A stretch of 20,577 nt of DNA. It comes from Pelargonium cotyledonis. Lineage: Eukaryota > Streptophyta > Magnoliopsida > Geraniales > Geraniaceae. Made by a program: the position numbers and the translations under genes. The notes below the pieces were generated by a model. It searched no databases. It saw only the letters and a list, made by a program, of their open reading frames with translations, and had not been told where the DNA came from. This document shows, in pieces, positions 1 to 9,131 of the stretch. The stretch spans positions 1-20,577 of the forward strand of contig JAYMTA010001331.1 in NCBI GenBank assembly GCA_036897625.1. The letters run 5' to 3'. The first letter of the stretch is position 1. Every line of letters begins with the position of its first letter.

Positions 1-90
1 TGTCAAACTCTTGGTTAGTAAGTTTCATGCAAGCAAATCTCACCATCCACCTTCACATCCTTGATGGAGGGATGAGATTAATGAAGAACA

Positions 91-100
91 TCTATAAATT
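91..100 (+). promoter_or_regulatory. Possible TATA box (plus strand)
   Basis: A TATAAAT-like motif (ctataaatt) is followed by a pyrimidine-rich stretch and, about 120 bases later, by an ATG at 212. That ATG opens a 14-codon reading frame ending in a plausible GT splice donor at 255. This is the layout of a plant promoter with a short first exon. No matching second exon was recognised, and the Kelch gene lies downstream on the other strand, so the site may be chance. Confidence 0.25.
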
Positions 101-363
101 GGTGCTCTCCCTACCTAATCAATGCATGCACTTGAAAGAAAATCCATTTATATATTAGTGTATGTATTAAGTATTAAGGGTTAAGTGAAAGAAACCAATT
201 GTAATCCAAGAATGAGTTCATCAAATATGGATATAGCTTCTCTAACCAATTCAGGTATATTTTCTTATTACTTATTATGCATGTAAATTCATAGATTTCA
301 AAGATCCTTTTAAATTCATGTGAAATGACAAACATGATCTTATAAACTTATGATAAAACTTAC

Positions 364-838
364 ATGTACTCCACTGTTTCAGTTTCAAATTGAAGACGTC
401 GGTCCAAAGAACTTTTTCTAACTGTTTCAGTTCCAAACTAAAGACGTCGGCCCAATGGAGTATTTCTCGGCGATTGAAGAGATAAATTTTGCCATCAAGA
501 TGAGTACAGATGGGATGAAAGTAGGGATTAGGCATTGGAGACGGTGTAGTCCATTGAGGTTTTGGACTGCGAGTGTCTATGGATGTATAAGAATCGCGTG
601 CGAAACCATTATCTTCTCGACCGGCTTCTGATGCGGTGGTGGTGAAGTGGTAGATCTCTGAGCCAACGGCCAAAACCTTAGAACATGCATGGTATCGTGG
701 TGGCGACGAATTGATTAACACATCAGCTGGCCTGATCTTTCCTTTTTCATAATCTAGAATGCACCATTCAGGCTCAGATCCTTCGTATGCATTCTCGTTT
801 CCATCTCTGAACGTCCGAAAATACACAGTAGCAGCCAT
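364..838 (-). CDS. Kelch-repeat protein, first exon (partial or truncated gene)
   Basis: Kelch repeats are four-stranded beta-propeller blades used for protein binding. In plants they often occur in F-box/Kelch or stand-alone Kelch proteins. The reading frame starts at an ATG at 838 and shows two blade-like segments. One is around residues 48-70 (PRYHACSKVLAVGSEIYHF). The other is around residues 87-122, with IDTRSPKPQW followed by LDGKIYLFNRRE. No F-box is seen. The frame stays open to 275, but a consensus donor (gtaagt) at 363 suggests the exon ends at 364 with about 158 codons. Kelch proteins usually have 330-400 residues and no further exon was recognised in the remaining 360 bases, so the gene either continues past the window or is truncated. 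A 48-base tandem duplication near the exon end repeats the blade motif (DVFSLELKQ / DVFNLKLKQ). The family call is fairly safe; integrity is uncertain. Confidence 0.6.
373..459. repeat. 48-bp tandem duplication inside the Kelch exon
   Basis: The segment beginning actgtttcagtttcaaattg at 373 is repeated with a few changes at 421. The period is 48 bases (16 codons), so the reading frame is kept. On the minus strand the copies encode DVFSLELKQ and DVFNLKLKQ, the strand that normally ends a Kelch blade before the conserved tryptophan. Confidence 0.75.
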
Positions 839-862
839 AGCTCTCTCTATCTCCTTTGCGTG

Positions 863-878
863 AGGGTTTAGGGTTTAG
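863..878 (-). promoter_or_regulatory. Telo-box in the upstream region of the Kelch gene
   Basis: Read on the minus strand, this is aaccctaaaccct, the plant telo-box. It lies about 25-40 bases before the Kelch ATG. Telo-boxes are common near the start sites of plant housekeeping genes and can be bound by telomere-repeat-binding factors or recruit Polycomb. Its placement fits a 5' UTR or core promoter of the Kelch gene. Confidence 0.5.
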
Positions 879-1080
879 GTCTAGATGAGCAAACTTGTAC
901 TATTTAAATGTTGCTTCATTAGTTCGAAATACTTGGGTTTGGATTGCTATATGTTACAATTAGCTATAAAACTGTAATTGATTCCTATAAAAGTGCATTA
1001 ATTAGCAATAGTCATGAATTATAATTTTCTTGGTTTGTGAATAATGTGTTGATGAAAAATAAAAATCATTTGTAATCTAG

Positions 1081-2260
1081 ATTTTTTTTTTGACGGGAAA
1101 GAAAGATTTTATAAAAAAGGGCAAGCTCAAAGAAACACACCAAGAAACTAAAACAGAAAACTGACCTAAAGCAAAAAGAAAATCTAACCGACTAGCAAAC
1201 CAAACCTAAACTAAAAGGTCAATCTTTCCACTAATGTGAGTGGACTTCCTTGAGCAAAAAGACACACTGATCACCCTGCATATCCGGGTCTTGAGACAAG
1301 TCTTTTTCCCCCAAAACACGCCAGACTTTCCTCTCTCTTATGATGGATCAGATCGATAAATCCACCAACCCGAGACCTGACCCTACCTCAAGCTGGTGGT
1401 CTTTCCTTAATCGCAACGACGACGAAACTCCCCAGCATCCTTAGGGTTGCACCATTCCACCAGCAGGAAGTTATCTAAGTACATCGAAGACTTATTGGTC
1501 TTTACCATTAGGGCATCCGCTGCATCATAGAATTCAAAGTACAGTTCCGGACGCTCATCCAAATGACCCGACTTAACGGGAAAGGTCTCATCGTAACCCC
1601 TCCCCGTAACTGCCATACCCGCATCATGACCTTTAGCATGCAGCTCAAGTCCTCCGGGTAGCATCTCCCAATGAATCCGTACACCTTCCTTTTCTCCATA
1701 CCGTCTCCATGGACGGGGGTACAAATTATCCCTTTCCATGCTATGCGATTCGAGGTCCTCCAGCGCCACCCCATCCCGTTTCTGTTTCTTCACGGCCCCC
1801 CCTCTAACGCCCCCCCTCCCCTCAACGGGCCTCATGGAAAACCAGACACAATGTCTGATCTGCCCGTGAATGCCTTCACGTCATCCATGATCCCCACCTT
1901 CAGGCTCGGTGTAAGCCTCTGGCTAATATAGTCGTCCCAAACACACTCTAGCCCACTCTACATCCTACCCCGTTTGGGCGGTCGTACGCACTTATCCCAA
2001 TCCGCAACCTTCGATCCCTTAGCAGACATATCAGCATCACCGATAAGACCTCCACCACCACAACCGCCGACATGATCAACCAACACCATCCCCAAAACTC
2101 TTGCACCAAACCCCCAATCATTGTTATGTAACCTTCTCAACTACATGTTCCTCCTCGCCGCCTACAACCACATAACTCGAGCCCTAGAAATCTACCGTCG
2201 AACACCTTCTTCACGATCACACAGCCTACGGTAACCAAACTCTCAACCCTATGAAAGACA
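1081..2260 (-). mobile_element. Decayed, shortened LINE-like retroelement
   Basis: The left end is a run of T followed by tgacgggaaagaaag. Read on the minus strand this is a 3' UTR ending in a poly(A) tail, typical of plant non-LTR elements. The right part becomes GC-richer and, on the minus strand, contains an ATG-rich region starting near gggctcgag, as in a LINE 5' end with the start of its first open frame. A 142-codon minus-strand frame (1407-1835) lies inside, and a further frame segment (around 1850-1950) encodes a stretch with VWDDYISQRLTPSLK. I do not recognise their family, and they are interrupted by stops. No reverse transcriptase was seen, so the element looks internally deleted and non-autonomous. 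The exact right border and target-site duplication were not resolved. Confidence 0.45.
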
Positions 2261-2456
2261 ACGTCGTCTTTTATTTCAGTGGATTTAATATAGAATTTAA
2301 TACAATAATCAGATATCAAAAATGAAAATCAATACACATGCTATTTTCTTGTTGAACTAAAATATGGAAATTTGGATCAATAGCATCATTGTTGTACATT
2401 TCAACTATCTTGTTATATGAAAAATGAGTTTTTATTTATTTATTTATCCATCACAG

Positions 2457-2826
2457 TAATGCAATTCAGTCCATAGTGGAAGACCCCAACATCTTTTGTA
2501 TGATTATTAGTGATATTTTAGAATTGTCGGAGTAATTTAGTAATATTGAGTTGGTTATGTGGAAAGATAAGCTAATAGTGTGTCTCATGCCTTGGCAAAG
2601 TTTAGTTTACAAATTTGATATTACATAAAGTGTGGAAAGCCCGATCTATCACTTTGAACCCGAGACTGACTATAATGACTTTGCCAAGGCATGAGACACA
2701 TTATTAGTCAATCTATATCCACATACTAAAACTTGTATTACTAAATTACTTTGACAATTCTAAAATAACGCTAACAATCAGACAGAAGATGTTGGGGTCT
2801 TCCACTTTGGACTGGATTGCATTGAC
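2457..2826. repeat. Long imperfect inverted repeat (hairpin) from an RNase H fragment
   Basis: The left arm, about 2457-2602, is the reverse complement of the right arm, about 2677-2826, with a loop of roughly 75 bases. Perfect stretches include 23 bases (2579-2601 against 2678-2700) and 21 bases (2475-2495 against 2786-2806). The pairing coordinates sum to nearly the same value at both ends, so the arms have almost no net gaps. Both arms, read toward the loop, encode the same part of an RNase H-like domain: AIQS.VEDPNIFC early, and an N.VSHALAK segment in a shifted frame at the end. Both share an in-frame TAA, so the inverted copy arose after the domain had begun to decay. Confidence 0.85.
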
Positions 2827-3200
2827 AACCGAACAAGAGTCATACTCAAAAATAATCTCGAGCAACTCTATATCTCTGACTCAAAGCATGGTCTCACGGA
2901 TCGTCATTGCTTGAATGTTGCGGACCTCCGAACTACCTTGCCGTAACCGACATCCTCCTCCCCAAACCATATCATTCCAATCCTGAGCGATCCAACTAGC
3001 CCCCACCTTCATAGCTTGAGCAAAAATAGCGCATCACAATTAATTTTCATGCCCCTCTTTGGAAGCCTTTACTAACCAACCGCTCTCACCCCAATCCCAT
3101 CCACAATCTTATCTGAAATACCGCCTTCAATACTATCTCTCGGGATCTACCATAGCGGTAACCACACTTTTTCAATTGTCCCAGATTGTGACACCCATCA
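2650..3200 (-). pseudogene. Decayed RNase H-like domain of a plant non-LTR retroelement
   Basis: Plant LINE-type proteins often end in an RNase H domain (RVT_3 type) that removes RNA from RNA:DNA hybrids during reverse transcription. On the minus strand, in shifting frames, the expected order is visible. First come KINCDA and an AxxGASWIAQDWN-like segment around 3060-2970. Next comes EVRNIQAMTIRETML around 2935-2880. The acidic strand EYDSCSVVNAIQS follows around 2850-2810, and finally the TNNVSHALAK tail around 2705-2678. In-frame stops and at least one frameshift show that it is not functional. No reverse transcriptase domain was recognised upstream. It could come from a full LINE or from a stand-alone RNase H-like gene of the same superfamily. 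Its 3' part forms the right arm of the inverted repeat. Confidence 0.65.
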
Positions 3201-3520
3201 CCACTATTTCACCAAACAATCTTAAATGAGTACGAAGAGAGCGATGCAAACGTTTTCCATCCGTGAAGCGCTTAGTTGGATCATGGGTATGGCAAGAGCA
3301 TTTGTTGGAGTATGACGTGGTTCAAGCTTTACATTTAGAGGGGAGAATATCAATGTCTTCAGTCTAATTAAGTAGGTTGGTGATAAAGAGTCTCGAATGG
3401 TTGAATTGATAGGTCTTCGAATAATATTGAGATAAACATCTTACAAGTGTTTCAAGCGATACATGTTGAAAGTGAAATTTCTAGTGTCTTTGATCTTGTG
3501 ATTTTTGTACATAAACAATT
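3201..3520. other. Intergenic stretch without recognised content
   Basis: No open frame of note and no recognisable repeat was seen. It lies between the RNase H remnant and the second LINE-like insertion and may be more eroded retroelement sequence. Confidence 0.4.
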
Positions 3521-4210
3521 TTTTTTAGCGGGTAACGAGGAACCATATATTAATATAGGCGAAGCATCGGTACAAGAAAGCAAACAAACAAATTCGACTA
3601 AAGAACAAGGAAACAAACCAAACTAAACCGACTATGCCAAACTAAAACAAGAAAAAAAACCGATGCAAAGAAGCCTAAAGAGAAACTACTCAGCAACAAT
3701 TGACCAAGGGCACTAGTGTTTCCACCTTCCCCTTAATCAGTCGCAGAGTTCTTGACCGGTACCATGTCATCGCGTCCGCGTGCCGGTCCTCCCACAACGC
3801 CGGCCACCCCACCCTTACCCCATCAACCCCAGTCCCACCGATTGGGTTCCGCCTCCACCACTGGTTGATCCTCATTTATCTCCCGTGACATTCTCGCTCT
3901 CATCTTCTTGGCCATTCCCCCAAGAAAGCAAGGCAAACGAACACGCGAAAAGCATCCAAAAACTCTCACCGTCAAACCTTGACATATAGGTTTGCAGCCG
4001 CTTTGCCGAGGATCTCCAATCCCCTAGAGCCGCTGAATGTAAGGTCAACTAAAGCCGCATATTGCCCCAGCTAAACAGAACGCACTCCTTTTTCGATCGA
4101 CACAGGCCTCGTCGCCACCATCCCTCTCCTCCCGATCGTTGTTGCCACCGTTCACACACCATCACTGTAGCACTCATCGACCCCAAGCCCTAACCCTAGG
4201 GAACTCTCAG
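3521..4210 (-). mobile_element. Second decayed, shortened LINE-like retroelement
   Basis: This has the same architecture as the insertion at 1081. The left end is a T-run followed by agcgggtaacgagg and accatatattaatatagg, which on the minus strand reads as a LINE 3' UTR with a poly(A) tail. An A-rich and then GC-richer body follows. The right end reads on the minus strand as agggttagggcttgggg and then GGTGGC-rich sequence, like the 5' end of a plant LINE. A 61-codon minus-strand frame (3690-3875, containing WWRRNPIGGTGVDGVRVGW) has no family I can name. Reverse transcriptase is absent. Borders are approximate, and no convincing target-site duplication was found. Confidence 0.45.
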
Positions 4211-4625
4211 TAGAGAGGACGAACTAATAACAAATATTTATTCATGTGTTTTGTTATATTTAATTTTTATTTTACTCATAATCTATTAATAGAATAAGCA
4301 AATCATGCATATGTTAGGCCTTTTACATTTAAGTCACATTATTTTTCGAGATGTGTTTTCATTTATAGAATAAGACCATTTGAGTTAATAATATTCGTTC
4401 AGAAAAATACCAATGACGACTAATTGAATACAAATTAAAATTGGGAGTCACTACAAAATAAACAATATTTATTTATTTACTTATTTTTAAATAAACATTT
4501 TTTATTTATATATAAAAAAAAACACCATTGTGAAATACTACTATTATTCATTTTCATGTAACACATGCTTGTAGTTGGACATAAAATAGCTTAAAGTAAA
4601 AAACAAATAAAAAAAAAACAAAAAC
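4211..4625. other. AT-rich upstream region of the coiled-coil gene
   Basis: This strongly AT-rich stretch contains homopolymer A runs and a ttatttatatataaaa segment at about 4502-4518 that could serve as a TATA element. The transcript probably starts shortly after it, since sequence typical of a plant 5' UTR (cagagagaga, then cttcttctcc) begins near 4627. No coding potential was seen. Confidence 0.35.
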
Positions 4626-4981
4626 TCAGAGAGAGACTGGTTGGTAGCCATCGCTCTTCTGTTGTGTTACCGCTCGCACCATTGTCGTCTTCTTCTCCAG
4701 GTACGATCTCCGTTCCTCCTCCCTAAATTTTCACCATCCCCAATTTGATTCCTTTTTCCAATCTCAGTTTCTGATCATTTTTCTCCGATCTCCAGTCTCA
4801 GGTCAGCATCCTTTTCCCTCTCCTGCAAGCAAAAATCTTTTCGTTTTTGTTGCTGTAAAAATTGTCACCATCGCATCTGTATTCAATTCTAGGGTTTCCT
4901 CTTCATCATTGGATTGATCGTATCTGGGTTCAATTGAAGAATTCCAATTAAGAAAAAAAAAACTATTTGATTAGAGTCGAA

Positions 4982-5017
4982 ATGGTGGTGAATCTGCATC
5001 TGATAGATCAAGAGTAG
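4982..5017 (+). promoter_or_regulatory. Upstream ORF before the At3g49055-like start
   Basis: An ATG at 4982 opens an 11-codon peptide (MVVNLHLIDQE) that stops at TAG 5015-5017, 18 bases before the main ATG and in the same frame. The stop means the main protein cannot begin here. If this part is in the mature leader, the short frame could dampen translation of the main gene. Confidence 0.5.
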
Positions 5018-5035
5018 TTGATTCCGTATAATCCG

Positions 5036-8000
5036 ATGGCGAGTGCCGGCGACGAGGACGCTGATGCAGTGCTCAGCGACGTCGAGGGCGATGAGCCGGT
5101 ACCCATCGTTATCAAGAGCAGCACATCATCGGACGCCTTATCGGCGGTGGGGTTCCAGGAGGTACTCGCCGAGCTCGATCGCGAGCGGCGTGCGCGCGAG
5201 GCGGCGGAAAATTCCAAATCGGAGATTCAAGTGTCTTTCAATCGGTTGAAGGTTCTGGCTCATGAGGCACTCAAGAAGCGCGACGAGTTTGGCAGGCAGA
5301 GGGACGAGGCGGTCAGGGAGAAGGAAGAGGCGCTGAAGTTGAAAGAAGAGGTTTCGGCGGAGCTGGCCGAAGCTAATCGGGTTAAGGAAGAGGCATTGAA
5401 GGAGAGGGACGAGGCCGCGAGACAGTTGGAGGAAGTGACTAAAGCTAAGGATGGGTTACGATCGGAAGTAGAGAATTCTGCACATATGCTGGTGACTGGA
5501 ATTGAGAAGATATCGGGGAAGGTGAGTAATTTCAAGAACTTCTCGGCAGGTGGATTGCCCAGGTCTCAGAAATACACTGGCTTGCCGGCTGTTGCTTATG
5601 GATTTATTAAAAGGACAAATGAGATTGTGGAGGAGCTTGTTAAGCAGATAGATAGCACCATGAAGTCGAGGAATGAAGCCAGGGAACAGATGGAGCAGAG
5701 GAATTACGAGATTGCCATTGAGGTTTCGCAGCTTGAAGCCAGCATCAGTGGATTGAGGGATGAGGTTGAAAAGAAGAATTCTGCTATAGAGAATTTCGAG
5801 AAAGCTATAGCCGAAAAGGATGGGAGGATATTGGAGATGGAAAAGGAGATGTCAGAAAAGGTACATTCGGTTGAGAATGAAGCTTCAGAGTTGAGGCAGT
5901 TGGCCGGTGAGTACGATGATAAGTTGAGGTATTTAGAAACCAAAATGGAAACACAGAAGAGTTTGCTGATTGATCAGTTGAACTACGTGTCAAAAATCCA
6001 TGACCAGATTTACAATGTCATCAAGATGGTCGATGCTAATAACTCAGATCAGTCTGAATTTTCAGAATCCTTATTCCTACCGCAAGAAACAGATATGGAA
6101 GAGAACATACGTGCCTGTCTGGCAGGGATGGAATCCATATATGAACTAACAAGAATTGTTTTTGAGAAGACAAGGGATTTAGTAGAAGGGAAGGGTCGTG
6201 AAGTAAAGGTTTTAAATGAAACAGTTGCTCAATTGATCAGGGAGAAAGAACAGATTGGATCTTTACTTAGAGGTGCATTATCGAAGAGGATGATATCAGA
6301 TCCATCTTCTAAGACAAGTGAGTTGTTTCATGTTGCAGAAAATGGATTGAGAGAAGCTGGAATCGATTTCAAATTTAATAAGGCGGTGGATGGAAAGGTT
6401 TCAGCTTCTCCTGTGAAAGAAAATGCTAATGAGACAGAGGATGAGATATACAGTTTGGTAAGTATCTTTAGTGGTTGCTGTTGAAGTATAATTCAATCAC
6501 ATGTTTGAAATCTTAATTTGTCTGCTGAGATAATTGTATGTGGTACTCAGGCTGGTGCTTTGGAGAACATTGTCAAGACATCCCAGCTTGAGATTATGGA
6601 CTTACGACATTCAGTGGAAGAATTAAGGTACTCTTATCGTTCTCAAACTATTATGTATGTATGTATGTATGCGTATATTTTTGTCGGTCCAACTCCTAAG
6701 TTATTAGCTTTTGTTGGAGTATGATCTTATTGGAATCATATCAGCTTGCACTTTGAAACTTACTGATCAGGTTGTTTTTCTTCTTCGTTTGCATACTGTT
6801 CTACTGTATTTAGGGCAGAGTCAAATTTACTTAAAGAGCACATAGAGGCACAAGCCAAAGAACTTAACAATAGAAAGCATTGGATAGAGGAGCTAGAAGA
6901 GAAGGAAAGAACGGCAAATGAAAGTGTGAGTCAATTGTTTCTTTCTGGCTGTTAGTTGCCTTTTTCTGTATTATTTAATTATCAGCATAAGACGCAATTT
7001 GTACCTTTATGTTTATCTTTATTTGGAGAGACCTGTATTATATTATTCATCTTTGTTGGTCTTAAGTAATGGTATAGCCCATTCATATGTTACAGGTTGA
7101 AGGGCTTATGATGGACATTGCTGCCGCCGAAGAAGAGATCACAAGATGGAAAGTAGCAGCAGAAGAAGAAGCAGGCGCTGGTAGGGCTGTTGAACAAGAG
7201 TACTTGGCGCAGGTAAACTCACTAAGTTTGAAATTCATATTGGCCCGAACATTTTCTCATGTGGTTGACCCTGTTATTTGAAGCAAGAAACAATTTTGAG
7301 GAATTATAGCCCTAATAGTTGCTAAAGCAATCTTTCATCATTCATTTGGAGGCACATATCTGATGGATTATTAACTTTTTTTATACAAGTTAGAAAATCC
7401 GTCTTTCTAATGATTTGTAGGGGTATAATGTCACACTTTTAGGAACTTCTTATAAAATGTGGCAATCTCTTACTTCAAGGATTTAAGATATTTATGTTGT
7501 AACTCCAGACTGTTCTGAAAGTGATATAGATATGGTTTAAGCACAGTGAACTTCTTGATCATCGCTAGGATAATGAATTAATGGAAGAAATGCATCCCTG
7601 ACTATGCAACAAATTTTTTGGGGCCTTAGGAGCAACTCTTCCTTGATATGGTTTAGAAAATGTTGGTTGTAGTTGCAAGGGGGTGCTTTTTTGTATTGGA
7701 GTGTCCATCGTATAACATGCAGCTTTCATCCTTATTTGTTTATCTTCGTACGGCTCTATCAAAAGGCAATCATGGGTTAAAATCTTACTTTTGACACCCT
7801 CTCTTCCCATCTTCTTTTTTTTTTTTCCAACAATGGACACGAGAAAATGGTTCTGTCAACTTTAATTCGATGTTTGTTTTTGTGTGTTCGATTTCAAACA
7901 TTTTATGACATGCACATGTTTGTGTATGTGTGTACAAAGTTCATCCCTACTTGTTGTGCCTTCCTGAATCAAAAGGCTTCCATTATGGTTCTTCTATTCA

Positions 8001-9131
8001 GTTTGAATGTGTTAATTCTGTTGAGTACGGACAAAAACTTCTAGGGCTGTAGCACTTTTTTTTTTTAATCTCAAAAGATAGAGTTGTGTGGTTCACTTGT
8101 TCTTGGGGTAGTTCGGGTTTGCTTGACATTCTATATCACCAATTGTGAATAAAGTTTTATCAGCTATATTTTGTTTGACCATCAATATGATATCTAATTA
8201 GCATCAATCCGAAACATTTTGTCATTCTTGTATGTCATGCATTGTTTGATGAGGGTAACCAAATACAAATTCTTTACGATGGCCTTCGTGTATATATTTA
8301 TATTATAGACTAGTAATTCTGGATTAGTAATTTGACTGATATGTTAGAGAGAAGGTATAGACTAGCTTAATAATACACAAGTCTATATTTTGAATATAAT
8401 AATTTTATCCGCACGCAAAAAATTTGTTGGTCATCATGCATTTGCAACCGTCATTGATAGGACTGTCTTGTTGAATTCTTCATGCTAAATCTGTGTTTTT
8501 ATATATGATCAGATATTCAAAGTTGAACTCGCTTTATTTGTATTTAAAATATTTATGGGTGACATGAAGGATTTTTGAAAGAGCTGGTCACATATGGGCA
8601 TGTGAGCTGAGATGCGTTATTAATGTTTGCCTTATGGTTCCTCTCATGGCTTGACATTTGCAGAGAAAGTTACATAATCCAATCTATTTGATGTCTCATT
8701 TTCTCGTTATGTTTCATTCTCTGTTAGGTTAAACATTCGTAATTCTGATCATAATGGTTTTGGTTGCATGCCTGCAGTTGTCAGCACTGAGGCAGGAGCT
8801 TGAAGAGGCGAAGCAAGCCATGTTGGAGTCGGAAAAGAAGCTTAGATTCAAAGAAGAGACGGCAAATGCTGCCATGGCAGCAAGAGATGCAGCCGAGAAA
8901 TCATTGAGGTTAGCAGACACGAGAGCAACAAGGTTGAGAGATAGAGTAGAAGAACTGACCCATCAGCTGGAAGAGTTTGAAAGCCATGAAGACTTAAGGA
9001 GCCGTAATGGGCGATCTAGATATGCATGCTGGCCATGGCAGTGGCTCGGGCTTGACTTCGTTGGAGTACACCAGTCGACCCCAGAACAACCGGGTTCAAA
9101 CGAGATGGAGCTTTCAGAACCCCTTCTTTGA
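5036..9131 (+). CDS. At3g49055-like long coiled-coil protein (693 aa)
   Basis: The protein closely resembles the uncharacterised Arabidopsis protein At3g49055, whose function I do not know. Exons are 5036-6457, 6551-6627, 6814-6925, 7096-7212 and 8778-9131, all with GT/AG borders and continuous phase, giving 693 codons plus stop. The ATG at 5036 is the first in frame after a stop at 5015 and starts the family-typical acidic N-terminus (MASAGDEDADAVLSDVEGD). Residues about 45-150 are charged heptad sequence rich in E, K, R and A. A more conserved middle follows (GIEKISGKVSNFKNF, then GLPRSQKYTGLPAVAYG, about 163-200), then long coiled coils. The C-terminus carries an aromatic patch (CWPWQWLGLDFVG) and ends in ELSEPLL. 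No catalytic domain or clear membrane span was seen. A structural or tethering role is inference. Intron 4 is unusually long, at 1565 bases. Confidence 0.9.
6654..6673 (+). repeat. (TATG)n microsatellite in intron 2 of the At3g49055-like gene
   Basis: About five tandem TATG units lie 26 bases after the 5' splice site of exon 2. This is a simple repeat with no further signal. Confidence 0.85.
7213..8777 (+). other. Long fourth intron of the At3g49055-like gene
   Basis: This 1565-base intron is T-rich and holds no convincing exon. Short open frames on either strand (for example 7565-7840 minus) have low-complexity or chance composition. It is far longer than the other introns of the gene (93, 186 and 170 bases), so it may contain an old insertion. 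No terminal repeats or duplicated target site were recognised. Confidence 0.5.

Noticed and set aside
1671..1931. Plus-strand 86-codon open frame
   Set aside because: It lies antisense to the LINE-like body, and its proline/serine-rich composition follows from the pyrimidine-rich strand. It has no recognisable domain.
2457..2826. Reading the inverted repeat as a MITE or foldback transposon
   Set aside because: The arms encode parts of an RNase H domain, and no target-site duplication or conserved terminal motif was seen at the outer ends.
5018..5035. Earlier start for the At3g49055-like protein at 5018
   Set aside because: The codon at 5018 is TTG, immediately after a TAG. The ATG at 5036 begins the family-typical N-terminus.
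5260..5535. Serine-rich minus-strand frame opposite the coiled-coil exon
   Set aside because: A classic shadow of glutamate/lysine-rich heptad coding sequence on the other strand; it has no independent support.
7565..7840. Minus-strand 91-codon frame in the long intron of the At3g49055-like gene
   Set aside because: It begins with a lysine run caused by a poly-T tract, has no recognisable domain and lies wholly within an intron on the opposite strand.
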